Shown here: piece by piece, positions 1-12,003 of the stretch
How the letters are laid out: each line of letters begins with the position of its first letter
Position numbering within the stretch: position 1 is the first letter of the stretch
Assembly: GCA_035041965.1 (NCBI GenBank)
Contig: JAPYMA010000752.1
Location: 1 to 64,000 of the forward strand
Source: Anisakis pegreffii
Taxonomy: Eukaryota > Nematoda > Chromadorea > Rhabditida > Anisakidae
Direction: 5' to 3'
Length of the DNA stretch: 64,000 bases
Made by a program: the position numbers and the translations under genes
The notes under the pieces: model-generated
Told to the model about the DNA's origin: nothing
Seen by the model: the letters and a program-made list of their open reading frames with translations, nothing else
Database searches by the model: none

Positions 1-305
1 TTTGAAATGATAAACAGTGCATCCTATTATCAGAGTGGGTGTGATATTAGGTTGTATTGTTGTGCTGAGCTTGGTGTGATCGTATTGTTCTCGATTTTAT
101 CAGTGCAATATTCTTAATAAGAGACAAATTGGTGAGCTATTAGCTAGAAAACTCGTACAGGTGAGCGACAACACAGGCATTCATTTCTTTAAAGGCTAAT
201 TGGGTCTATTCTTAAACACGCGTTCAATAAATACGCTGATTGTGAGTGGGTGATTACATGCTGCTGACTCCTAGATGGAATATAGGTGTAAACATCTACA
301 TTTCG

Positions 306-1927
306 AACTCCCAAAACACCATTTCAATGAAACGGTTCAAATCAAAACACAAAGATGAACATATGGGAAAGGCAACATAATTGTTGTATATTCAGATAAA
401 ATGCATGCTGATAGCCAAAACAAAGGTATTGATTGAAAGCTGAGAAATTGGATTGTAATATGTTAACTACGAATATGATCCTTCAGCAACGTGAGAAAAG
501 GAGATGGAACGGAGGCCATAAAAGAAGGCAATGGAGAAGCCAAGGAGGAGATCAGATCAGAGAAGTTCACCACTGATTCGATACATGTAATACGCCAGCG
601 ATTGGCATGCTGACTGTCATAAGTCTATGTTCACCAGTATTATATATTTGGAAGTATTCTTGATAAATTGTAATTATTCCTCCTGTGTCTGGGGAGAAGG
701 GGTGAAAGGTTGTGATAAAGGAACATTCCTTTGAAAGGTTGTCGTTAATGCTCTTTTTAGTAACTCTTCTATTAGTTGTATTATATCCAAAGAAGCGATT
801 ATTAATTATTACTTGGGCATCGAGTGGTTGTTTCGTCAATCGCAGTGAGCGATCGGCGGAATATTTTTTTATTAGATTGATGATTATTTATTGAATTTGC
901 ATTTGACTGCGTTTAATTATGCAAAGTATTCACGGCGACTAATCATTTACTGGGTTGTGTTTGGTTGGCCTGCTTGCCTAGCCAGTGGGGTGGCGTAAAT
1001 TGAGGATAAAACAATGCGCACGGAAACGCGAGCATTGTGGCCAGCAACGTTATAAACGTTTGATAGCCTGGCCGATCCAGGTAATCCAGGTAATATCCAA
1101 AGAAGCAGAAAGCATCCTGCATAACTACCGGAGGACGATTAATGACTGAATCAATTTCAGAAGGAGACCGTTCAATTGAACAGTAATGAATATACTACAG
1201 AAACGAATTGTTCTCAATTAAAATGACATTCAGTACTGCTTGTTGCAGTAATGCATGTTAGTTTATATCGTTTAATAGTGGCCATTGATGAGGAAGAGAG
1301 TTGGTCAGATCAAGGATTGGGTGTTGATGAGCAGGAGGATAGAGAGAACGAGACGGAAACAGGCGGAGTTGGTGATTTATGAATGAAGAGTCGTCATTTT
1401 TTAAAAAATTCCTTGTCTCGATTATCATTTACAAATTTTTATCCAACCAATCTATATGCTCATGATTCAATCGATTGACTTCCAACGCTCCTTATTGTAC
1501 TGATTCAGCTCGATCAATTGTTGAATAAATATTATGGTGGTTGGACACAGGAGGAATAATTACAGTTTATCAAGAATACTTCCAAATATATAATACTGGT
1601 GAACATAGACTTATGACAGTCAGCATGCCAATCGCTGGCGTATTACATGTATCGAATCAGTGGTGAACTTCTCTGATCTGATCTCCTCCTTGGCTTCTCC
1701 ATTGCCTTCTTTTATGGCCTCCGTTCCATCTCCTTTTCTCACGTTGCTGAAGGATCATATTCGTAGTTAACATATTACAATCCAATTTCTCAGCTTTCAA
1801 TCAATACCTTTGTTTTGGCTATCAGCATGCATTTTATCTGAATATACAACAATTATGTTGCCTTTCCCATATGTTCATCTTTGTGTTTTGATTTGAACCG
1901 TTTCATCGAAATGGTGTTTTGGGAATT
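306..1927. repeat. Large inverted repeat, 384-bp arms
   Basis: The segment 306-689 reappears as its reverse complement at 1544-1927. Both arms are 384 bp and differ at only a few positions, for example near 308, 331 and 669. The unrelated spacer 690-1543 is 854 bp. Similarity stops abruptly at both ends of each arm. No open frame of note lies in the arms or spacer, and I see no clear target-site duplication outside 306 or 1927. This could be a young foldback-type element, a local inverted duplication, or an assembly artefact of the palindromic kind. Confidence 0.9.
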
Positions 1928-4100
1928 GGAACAGTACAATTACGATTGCATAAATCACGTTTGGTTCAGAGAGTTCCATCAATAACAAAAATATACGTTA
2001 CAAATCCGAAATTCCGGAGAAACTCTCTGAAGCACGTGTGCTTGCGGGCAGTTACCTTCTTTTTTTTCGAATTATTTTCAATTCACGACTATTGAACAAA
2101 TCAATTTTAAATGGATTAAAAATGGAACTGTGATGTTACTGATGCAAAATCGAGAGGAAATAAACCGAAATTTATATTTTCAGAAACCGGAAAAATATCG
2201 AAGGAATAACGGTCAGTCAATACATTCATTCGTCTATAACCTATCAAAAAGATGTGATTTATGAGTGAAAGCAGGACTGGTGGCTTGTTCTAGTGCTGCC
2301 ATTAACCTGAGATGTTTTACTAACCGGACGTGGATTAGTATGGCATTTTGTTGTTTTGGGGTTCATACATGAACTCGCGAACGGACTAACGTAGCTAACT
2401 GTAAGGAAGATCTGCAGTTTGGTGGTGATTCATGTTCACTGTACCCGCTGAATTTCTAGGCTAAAACTAATTGATAGATTGCTAATATTGATACAAAAAA
2501 GTGCCCAACTGAACTCGACATATGACCAAAAATTTCCAAAAATATGGTTAATCTATTGCGAAATACAAACAAATTGAAAATCGTTTAAGCCAAAAGACAT
2601 TTTTAGAACCACGGTATTCTTCCCATTTTTCTCGAGAATGCATCTGCAATCGTTTGAGGAATTTAATAAACAGAAACGAATAAATTAGAAATGTTTAGGT
2701 AAGCCATTCAGAGGATCGAATCGTAAGCATCGCGAATCACCTCGACATGAGGATTAAAACACTGACATGAGGAGATGAACGTTTAGCGAGACGGGGATTT
2801 GAGAGTGTTGTTTTCCATTACTGTGACATTCGTTCAGACGTTCAGAAATTAACGAAAACAAAGGTATTATTGTCTTGAAAAGTTTGTTGCAGGTGCATTG
2901 CTTATGTGATGAAAATGAGATACCTGGAACGTAGCTTTTCTTTTGCTTAGCAAATAATTACTTCAGTATCCCTTCATCTGGCAATACTTTGAGAGAATGA
3001 CTATGATGATTGAAACAGGGAATTTGCTCAATGAAAATCCGCAATTCCACTTCATGAAATCGAAATATTTCAATAATGCTTCCAAAGAAAAAGTTTATTC
3101 AAAGGATTCAGAACAATCTGCTATCAATTACACGACGAGATGAATTACACGACGAGCAAAGTGCTGTCCATGCAGTACATTCGAAAAACTGAAAAACTTG
3201 AATATGAATGATTCGTGAAATGTGTTTGCTAACAAAATTTTCGAACCACCCAAATTTTGTATCCTTTAGTCGTTTCTTTACAAATAAAATTTTCTAATAA
3301 TCTCCAGTTTGTGAATCGTAAAACATTTTTGGATAAAATATCCTGAGAAGATGCACACTTTCCCTGCTTTTAATCATTCTTTAGGCTTGATGGATAGAAA
3401 GTGGGATGAAATCCGTTTATAAATTAGAGAATGAACCATTTATAAAAAACGAAACGAGAAACATACACAATGGAGCATTATATAAAACTGTCGGTAAAAA
3501 CAAAAACGTTCATATAAAGTGGATTTCACAATTAAGAAGGGAAGTGTATAAGAAATACAGATATTCGAATAAGTGCAGTTCTTTTTAAAAGAATTCGTTA
3601 CACTCAATGAAAGGAACATCCTGACATATAAATGATCTGAATTTTTCAATGTGAATTTTCGTTCGAGAACATCATAAATAATTGAAGTGAATTATTTGAG
3701 TGAGGTTCGCGGAGAGGCGCTTTATAATCCAGGAGAGGTGCTTTTTGCTTGTAATGCTGCAGCACCTGCATCAATTTCTGCAGAACACTTTGTGTACGCA
3801 TTCTCGAACTGCGTCTTTGAAAATTTCTCATATAAATACTGAAATTAGATAGAAATGTTATCAAAGAGCCATAACTGAAGATTCACATTGAATAATATTC
3901 GAAAAATTTACCCTGTTATACATCAAAACCTTAAGACATTGCATATGATGACGGTGAATAGCCTTCCATCGGCATAGCTGAAAATCTATGAAAATAGTAA
4001 TGCGTCACGAAATCTTCAGTAAATTCTACAGAAACATCAAACGCTGAATCGTTGCTTATTGCTTATTTCTAAATTCGTTAGGCTCAATGGAATTGCATAT

Positions 4101-4146
4101 GAGCCGTGCACTGTCCAATTCATCTTTCAGCGCATAACACTTTCAA
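4101..4146 (-). pseudogene. Decayed partial copy of the last BAR-gene exon
   Basis: About 46 bp here matches 4339-4386, inside the last coding exon of the neighbouring BAR gene, with several substitutions and small gaps. The shared core includes the run cagcgcataacacttt/tagcgcataacacttt. Read in the minus direction the copy contains an in-frame stop, so it is not an alternative exon in its present form. It is best read as a short tandem duplication relic about 240 bp downstream of the source. Confidence 0.5.
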
Positions 4147-4231
4147 AGTAGTTGCTTATTCGGAACACTATAGAATTATGCATCTTAGCGTGAGTTATGA
4201 ACCGACTGATTTACAAACGAGTGGAATAGTG

Positions 4232-5422
4232 TCAAAGTGCTGAACGAACTTCAGTGTTGACTCTTTCAAAGAAATCATTATGCTTCTTCTTGGCAGCTTC
4301 ACATTTCGCGGAACGTTCTGGAGTTTGACGTGCTCCTTGAGCCATTACAGCACGGTCCATTTCATCTTTTAGCGCATAACACTTTTTAATATCCTCAAAA
4401 ATTTTATTCATTCGATGCTTTTCCTATCAAAATACTCATCTGTCAATTGATATATTCGAATGGAAGAATATCGAGCCGTAACAATGAACAAATAACCTTC
4501 ATAAGTCGAGGATAGTCCTCCTCGACCCAACTTTTCATTGGTGCCAACACCCGGTCGTACACATCAGCCAGCATTTCCTCCTCCTTTTTGTTCACTGATG
4601 CACACACATTTCCTGTTGCTTTTAACGCTTCGAAGTACGGTCCCGAACCGAAATGTGGTGCGTACTGCAAATAGTTGAAATGGTGTGTACAATTAAGCTG
4701 ATGTGCTCTTTGTAAATGCTGCCTGCGTACGAGTGGCAAATTCTGTCAAAGAAGAATGTTTTAACGATGTTTAATTTGAAATCATCAGCAGTGCAGTATA
4801 ATCAAGCAATGATGATAAAAGTGTTCATGTCAGCACATCGTTTCAGCGAAAGTCTTCAAGGATTCGACAACATCATCCTGTTCTCATAATTTTCAAATCT
4901 CATCAAAGGATATCTTTGCAAATCTCAAAGCATCAAAGAGTAAATTGGTACATTAAAGTACGATAGCATAGTTTTCCGTTTATCTACCTTCTGAGCGATT
5001 GCATTCATCCTCTCAAGTTCATTCTTTCTTCTTGCATGCACAGGTCGAATGATCTTCTCTAGAGCCTCAATTACTGGCATCGTATACTCACGCGTTGTCT
5101 AGAAAGGTAAACATGCTTTTCAGTAAAGTCGATTAGGTTTTTATAAGTGAGGTTGATTTTTAAAATGACTCAATGCACACATTTCTTGCAACGACTGAAA
5201 CCCGTACACTAGCTTCAATCAATTTTGATTCTTTTGCAAGAGAGTTGATTAGTCTTCGACAGTTGTTTTCAGGTATTACGAAATGTATCACCTAGATGAT
5301 TGACTATTAACGAATCAATCTAAGCACACAACTATTGCAACCTTAGTTACTGTTATTGCTTTATCAAACCCTGGCGGATATGCTGACTCTCGTTGAACCA
5401 ATGCTGGTTTTTTCATCGCCAT
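4232..5422 (-). CDS. Small BAR-domain protein (209 aa, 4 exons)
   Basis: Exons in coding order are 5342-5422, 4988-5098, 4497-4742 and 4232-4423. All junctions are phase 0 with GT donors and AG acceptors, and the model ends at a TGA at 4232-4234. The 209-residue product is almost entirely one amphipathic helical domain. It has alternating Lys/Arg and Glu heptads, an LxxAL-type turn before residue 105 (GPYFEALKATGN), then KKEEEMLADVYDRVLAPMKS and WVEEDYPRLMK, the typical second-helix signature of BAR domains (compare amphiphysin and endophilin). BAR dimers sense or induce membrane curvature. No SH3, PH or other accessory domain follows, so the protein is a bare BAR module. The gene starts 357 bp after the dyf-3 stop on the same strand, so co-transcription is possible. 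I cannot name the orthologue. The start is the first of two ATGs two codons apart. Confidence 0.8.
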
Positions 5423-5702
5423 TTTCCTTTTTCAGTTAGAACCGTTTTGCCGACAGCAATATTTAAACAATGAACGGATTCGAGGATGACGAGCATTTTG
5501 TTAGGAGAATTTTGCGTAAATTTGAATCAACTCCTAGATAATATCACTTCAACATTTTAAACAGCACTTGGCTGTGCTAACAATCACAATAGCGTTGCAT
5601 ATGCAAAGAGGGTGGTGTTGATAATAATAACAGCGCATTGTCAATTAGTTTTGCAAAGCACATAATGAAGTTGTGACCTGACAAGAACAATTCGTTTAAT
5701 AG

Positions 5703-5708
5703 TTTATT
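5703..5708 (-). terminator. Poly(A) signal AATAAA of dyf-3
   Basis: On the minus strand an AATAAA hexamer lies about 71 nt after the dyf-3 stop codon, a normal nematode spacing. It separates dyf-3 from the BAR gene that follows. Confidence 0.55.
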
Positions 5709-5779
5709 GTAATTATATGAATTTACATAATGATTGCGTGATCACAGTGAAGATGATAAATATAAATGGTTGATTGCAC

Positions 5780-8700
5780 TCAGAAATCATCACCGCTGCT
5801 GAAATCCGTCTTATCTTCATTGATATCACCTCCTTCGTCCAGTGAATCATCCTGTTGTTAGCCTCATTTGCTAGCGAAATGAAGTTTCAAATGAGATTAT
5901 TCGAGAAAATTTATGTGTTTTCATTGCGAGAAACAAAATTTTTAACGGCAAATTGACCTCGAGTAGTTGTCAATTTTGCAATTTTCGTGGGCTTTTCCCT
6001 GCACTTGTATCAAATCGAAGTGTTGTGATAAGTGGAAATAGTGTGAGAATTATTCAGATCAAGTACCTTGGATGCTTTGTTATCATAAATCAACTTCTCC
6101 TCCTCCTCATCGTCATCTTCACTGAACTCCTCATGCCCAAGATCATCGTCTGCCTCTTCATCACTCAAACCTGCGCCGGTCATGTTCCCGAATACTTTGA
6201 TTGCTGAACATTACCAATTCATTTAAACCCTATACGAATAATGCATGGAACAATAAAATTGCAAAGGTCTGCTTAACTCGAATTAAAATCATCACTGATA
6301 TTACCCTAAGATTCGACTCGGAGCATCAGACATCAGTATCAGCTTCAGGAATTTTATGCAATGCTTATTAAGCACAGGTGATTCTAAAAAGTACTATTTT
6401 AATTGTTGCAAAGCAAACCTTTCTTGCGTGATTCAGCTTCTTCCTCTGCTTCCAGTTCACCAAGTCTAAATCAGTAATATTCGATAAAATGATTACTCTT
6501 AATGAGCCTCGATAAAGCTTATCATTCGGAGTACCGCAAACTTGTTCAAAACATCACAAAACATTTACAATCATACGTTCGATTGTTTTCACTCAAAATT
6601 TCAATAATTTGCTAAAAACAATCAATAGTTATGACAGAATAAGTAAATCAACATATTCCTAAACAGTCTGCTATAATTCTCAATTGCGGTAGTGGTGGGA
6701 AAGTTTAAAAAATGCAGTGCAATTGCACAAAAGAAAGACTCAAGATAGAATGATCCAAATGGCTCTCTGAATGCTTCCATATAACACTGATTGCCAGTCA
6801 TCAAACTACTACCGAGCAAACTTTCATCTCAGTAACTATGAATAAAAAAGCACGAACTGATTATTTGTTAGTGCGATTTGTTCAGCACGCATTCTTTCAA
6901 CGATATTGCGCATCGCTTGTTCAGCTTGTACGGTACGCTGTCGTTCAACTTTATCAAATTCATTCTGAAAGTTTCACCGATTTCTACTTCATCTCATGAT
7001 CGGTCTCATAATAATAATCTCAGTGAATGCGGCAACTGCACTGAAGTATGTCTGTTGTCTGAGAATTAGAGGGTTTGCCGAAATATGTGAATTATTCAAT
7101 CGATATTCGTTGCTACAGAAACTTGTCCATATCCTCCTCTATCCGATGAAAATGACAAGATTTAGTCGTATCATATTCGAGAGACATTCAATGCAATCCA
7201 CCTGTAGCTGCTGCAGATAAGCAACGTTACGAAATTTGAGCACATAGACTGCATACAGTTGTTTCAGTTTCTTTTCGTATTTCTCATATTCATCCATATA
7301 TTGCGGACGAAATGACTGAAATTTTTGAATTGATCTGCACGTTTCAAGTGTTGATATGTGATGCGATGAAATTTGAGCATTGAAAAAATTATGGCAAGAT
7401 TTGATCACTTTCGCTTCTTATGATACTTCAACTGAGAATCAGTGGAAGACGAAAGAACACGCATTATATTATTTGTACAAAATGCAGTAATTTGCAACGT
7501 ACATCTTCATTCTTAACCGATTTTCGAGACTTGAACGATGTTGAAAATAAGTTTTTTCGTCAATGTTTCTTTCATCGAATTCGTTAGACTCTAAGAATTG
7601 ATGACGTTTGTGTAAGGAAACCTGAAGTTTTGCGAGTCGCTTCTGCTGTTGGTCGTATTCTCTCTTTTTGCGTTCAATCTTTGTGTCAAGTGATGCTTCA
7701 TCAGAGCTGATATTTTGTATATTGTGATTAATCTGCGTGAGTTCATTCTGAAATTTATTTATATTTATCACAAAAAGAACTGAAGTTAATATGAAAAGTA
7801 GCAGTACGAAAGTTAAGCAAATTGTGAAAAGCGTCTTGGTATGTGATTTACATGTTTTGGATGTATTTTATAATGAGGAATGAAGGGAATCACTGACCTG
7901 AATTGCTTCAATAGCTTGTTTAATTGATTTTTCAGCATCTCTTAAATCGACTGAATAGGACAGTGCCCTTGATCGAGCCTCCTATAATGCAAACATGAAC
8001 ATACAGCACGCTAGATATAGAAGCATCAGGATCAAACCTCTGATCTCGTTAACGAAGAGAAATATGTAATCATAAAGTAATTCAATGACGATAGTACGGT
8101 GGTTGCAAAAAAATGGACCCCTTCCCTTCAATCAGTTTGGCTTGTTCATTTTAGAAAATGCTGGTTACATGAACGTAAACAGTCACAAATCTGATTTGAG
8201 ATCTCTAATTTTCAATTGTGAATTCTCATAATCCTCACTGCAATTAACTCTGATGTACATTAGCGATGGGAACAGTGCTCTGTTAACAAGAGTTTAACTT
8301 GACTGGTACGCTTCGATTTGGTTCGTTGATTCCAAAGGATACCCCCACTGAATTTCTTTGAATCAAATTATCTGCTACACAAAACTTGAAGAAGTAATAA
8401 AATGTGGCGATGGATAAAGGAGTTAAAATGAATGAATGATTAAGTAGGTTATCATCTGATAAGATAACCTACTGCTGCAATAACTTCTTTTGCCAAAAGA
8501 TCGTAAAGGGTTGCACCAGACTGCGGAATCTGTGACGCAAGTTGCCTGCACGCACGCACTTCTTGCATCTGGAAAATTATTCGTGCATTTCATCGCAATT
8601 GATTTCAGATTCATTTATTCATTCGGGAACGAATTTCCTTCGGAATTGAATTATATCTTTCAATAGTGTACAGGAATGAATTCAACACCTAAATTCATTC

Positions 8701-9737
8701 GATGGTGATAAGTAAACAAGAAATTTAAAAGATATATCAATTTAAAAGAAACGCTGAACCTTGCTGTTAATCTTTGAACGCAGCGCATTCCATGCGATAG
8801 CACTACTTTCGGAATCTAACGATTGCTTGGTGGTTTCATGCACTAAGCGAATCGCTACTGCCAGCTCTTGCACTGCGTATCCATCGGCCTGAAAATGAGT
8901 CGTTTGTTCGTCAACAAATTCATTTCAAAACTGAACTTGATCCATATTCTATTTGAGGATTTTTGTTGTGTACAAACCTGATAAAGTTTCTTCGGATTTA
9001 ATTTGATGCGTGCTTTTTGCAATAGGATTAGTACCGCCGACTTGACGAAGATGACGCGCTCTTGTTCCGTGTCCAACATCGTCGAAATTCGACAGTTTGG
9101 ATCAAATCTGAAACTTGCTCATATTCACAGCACCACAATAAGAAATGTGACTATTTTCGTAGTTGTTTTAAAAAATGTGATCATTTCTATTCACATCACT
9201 TTCTAAAATCAATGTTACAGAATTTATCCAACAAATAATTCACAAAAACCGCAAATAATATTCAATGCAGAATTCCGGTGAGCCTCTTCATAATTTCAGA
9301 CTGCATAAAAGTAATATAAATGACAACAAAATCAACAAACCTACGGACAATCCATTCAAGTAATTCAGCAACGAGTTTGAAATTTGGACTTCGAAAATTT
9401 TCCATCGATATGAGTCGAGGATATCCGAGTGTTCGCAACATTTCGACAACATCGAAAATTTGTTATTACGTTTAGTATCCCCATCATTGTTTCGTTTTTC
9501 ATTAAATCATTGTCATTCATACAATGAGTTGCACAAACCTATTACCTGAACTGATCCAATCCACTGCAGAAATTTTCAAATTTTTCCCAAATTCTTCATC
9601 AAGTAAAAATGAACTCACACGAAAGTGTTCACATTTTTTAGGCAATAAAGTCTCAAATTGTCTTGAAAAAAATAAACTGCTGGAATGACAAAATAAGGTG
9701 GGTACAAAAACTCACTTCTCAACTCTCTGTAGGACAT
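5780..9737 (-). CDS. dyf-3: DYF-3/CLUAP1 (IFT38), intraflagellar transport protein
   Basis: Twelve exons in coding order: 9716-9737, 9341-9452, 8978-9107, 8760-8888, 8473-8568, 7898-7981, 7622-7747, 7202-7315, 6858-6964, 6419-6465, 6067-6203, 5780-5851. They join in phase to 391 residues (human CLUAP1 is about 413). The protein starts MSYRELRN and has [17 protein letters not shown], the DTEQERV and LNPKKLYQ motifs, [10 protein letters not shown], and LYDLLAKEV. This is the calponin-homology-like N-terminal half, residues 1 to about 130. A long coiled coil follows (about 170-300, with [19 protein letters not shown] and [19 protein letters not shown]). The end is an acidic tail finishing in DDF. 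CLUAP1/DYF-3 is a peripheral IFT-B subunit needed to build sensory cilia. An X-box lies upstream. All introns are GT-AG except intron 1, whose only workable acceptor reads TTTTCG. Confidence 0.94.
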
Positions 9738-9808
9738 TTGTGGGATGGCAACTGATTGCTAGTCGCAGGCTATTGCAAGCAGCGTTCTTCCTGCTATAAT
9801 GGCGCGCA

Positions 9809-9822
9809 GTTACCAAGGTAAC
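9809..9822 (-). promoter_or_regulatory. X-box (RFX/DAF-19 binding site) of dyf-3
   Basis: The 14-mer gttaccaaggtaac has perfect 6-bp inverted half sites around AA. It fits the ciliary X-box consensus (GTNNCC, 1-3 bases, RGNAAC). Its near edge lies 71 bp upstream of the dyf-3 ATG at 9737, within the narrow window where nematode X-boxes act. In nematodes ciliary genes including dyf-3 are driven by the RFX factor DAF-19 through such sites. The position also supports the short first exon chosen for the gene. Confidence 0.9.
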
Positions 9823-11634
9823 GACGGGCATGTCAACAATGTTGGATATTGACTATTGGCTTCACGTTCACATTGAGCAGATTTTGGAGGATATTGCCAA
9901 TCGTAAAATTGCTGTGTCATAATCGAGAGGCGATCACTCACTGAAAAATCATTTGTTGCAAATAAGTGAGTTACTGCCGAATGAGAGGTTCCCACTCAAC
10001 AACACATGTTGCCTCTGTGCAAGTTCAGAATTTATTTTATCACACACTTACAATACATCAGAACTCTATCGTTCAAATGTATATGAATACACCCTTTCCA
10101 GTGTTTTGGAGCACATAATGGTTTGCTTAATTTGGCGAAGAATCAATTGAATTTATCGAATTCTAAAAAAGGAATGTTTCAAAAGACGAGTGGAATTTCT
10201 GGAAAATATTTTTCGCTCTTTTTACAGAAAGAATTGATTATACCGGCCGCTTACTAATGTTGCCTCATCACGTTTGAATTCCGCAAATTTTTTATAAGTT
10301 AGGAGCTATGAGATTTCCCATCAGACCAGGTATACGACAGGAAGGCTTGCAAAAAATCATTAGAAATACATTGTATTAGGACCTGAGAAAGTTGAACTCA
10401 TTTTTTTGGAGTTATGCAAAAAGCAATCGCAATCAGATTCAGATTTGTTTCGAATTACGTATACTATGAATTTGAAGAGCACGATCATCCGCGAAATCTC
10501 TGAAGAAAGTTAAAATTTTAGTCGTAAATCTATCATCTCTGTGGTGCTGCTGATATGATAAACTGAATACGATGGTCCTTAAAGATTCTCATCTCAGCCG
10601 CCAACTTCGAATTGCGAAAAGCCGCAAAAGGACAGGTCTAGTTAGAAAGATTCATTGATGGTGAGAAGCACTTCAGTCATTGTTAACAATATCATGCAAT
10701 TCAACTGTACCAGTTTCAATCTTTTTGCAATTAACTGAGTTCCGCTTAGAGCAACCATAGATATTGGCGTACTCGGAAATACGGCTGAATGTAAACGAAA
10801 CATTTTTGTGCTTACGATTAATCGTTTTGTTGCGATCGATAAATTCGTTCGCTGAAGAATGAATGTGCTGAAATTTGTATTGAATTGAAGGAGAAGTAGT
10901 TTTTACAGTTGAAACGTGCACATTTCACAATACGTTTTTGTTTGTTTGTGAAAATTGTTTTGTATTCGAAATTGTCTCTTACAGGAAAATATCTTTCAGC
11001 TAGACCGCATCATATTAAACAATTTCTCATTTCATTTATTCGTTTTTCAGCTTTTTTTTTTCACATCGACCAATTTCAATGTTTTGAAGTCGCTTTAATT
11101 TTGATTCCATCTGATACACATAATGCAATAACAACTTGAAACGGCTCGCTTTTTCAGCCGCTCAACTGCTAACTCTTTTATGTGCACCGCACATCTTCAA
11201 GAGTATCGCTACGGATTAATTCAGGACAAATGCAATCCACATATGCTGTCGTCAGTGAGATATGTTCACGAGAAGTTCTGAACTGAAGTTCGCGGGTGAT
11301 TAGTTCATACTGATCAGTAGTGTCAGATAGATGCTGCTGCTGTTATGGTGAATGAATAAAGAATAAATGAATAAACATGAATCGAAGGAATAAAGGGCGT
11401 TCGGTGTGTTCATTTATTTGTTCGGTGGTCGGTGGTATGCGATGGATGGGATTTGTAGAATGAAAATTTGTGAAAGCATAAGTATGCGTGATGTATTCAG
11501 TTAATACGTTTATTGTACATTATAAAAATAGTACACAATAACAGACAGCACACAACAACAGCTGAACAGTTATTTTTTAAATGTTATTATCGCTTTTGCT
11601 GAATCATTGAATATATATCTCCTTGCAACGATCC

Positions 11635-11680
11635 ATCTATCCATCCATCTATCCATCCATCCATCTATTCATCTGTTTGT
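11635..11680. repeat. (ATCC)n-like microsatellite
   Basis: Imperfect tandem copies of atcc/atct tetranucleotides, seen as repeated catctatccatccatctat. Confidence 0.85.
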
Positions 11681-11811
11681 AACGCCTCCGTCTTCGAATA
11701 CCCTCACTTTTCCCTCTGTTCTTAACTAAAATACAATCATTTCTCAGCAGTCATCTTGACTGTTTGGTACCGCATTCCTATGCTCTCGATGCTTGCCATT
11801 ATCAGTAATCA

Positions 11812-12003
11812 TCAGTCATTCTCAGAATGATGAAACTTATTGCTGCAACAAACATTGTTGTTTCTTGGAGATGAACCCTGTTGAAGTGCTTCGTTCAGCT
11901 GTTTATTCTCGATTAATTGAACAAATACTTCAAAATTAGAGAATTTTGATTTAACTGAGACACATTCTTGTGACTTTGCTATGTTCGATGAGTGCAAGTA
12001 GAA
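11812..12003 (-). CDS. Possible 3'-terminal exon, unrecognised
   Basis: On the minus strand a TTTGCAG acceptor at 12004-12010 opens a 63-codon frame that ends in a stop at 11812. It includes NFEVFVQLIENKQLNEALQQ. Codon content and the clean acceptor are exon-like, but I could not chain it to other exons with certainty. It may belong with the ankyrin-like exon at 14.1-14.3 kb or be spurious. Confidence 0.2.
   Translation of the reverse strand, partial: FYLHSSNIAKSQECVSVKSKFSNFEVFVQLIENKQLNEALQQGSSPRNNNVCCSNKFHHSEND

Larger units (their letters stand above)
1..4231. other. Non-coding stretch downstream of the BAR gene
   Basis: Apart from the inverted repeat at 306-1927 and a decayed copy of part of a BAR-gene exon near 4101-4146, I see no gene here. 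The short open frames at 3406-3588, 3440-3649 and 3646-3864 are AT-rich, lack splice context and resemble nothing I know. Confidence 0.6.

Noticed and set aside
5953..6207. Plus-strand 84-aa frame
   Set aside because: It is the antisense shadow of the acidic dyf-3 exon 6067-6203; its Leu-rich run is the reverse of the GAG/GAC codons.
9810..9995. Minus-strand 61-aa frame as an upstream dyf-3 exon
   Set aside because: It overlaps the X-box, and the true first exon (MSYRELR) is found downstream at 9716-9737.
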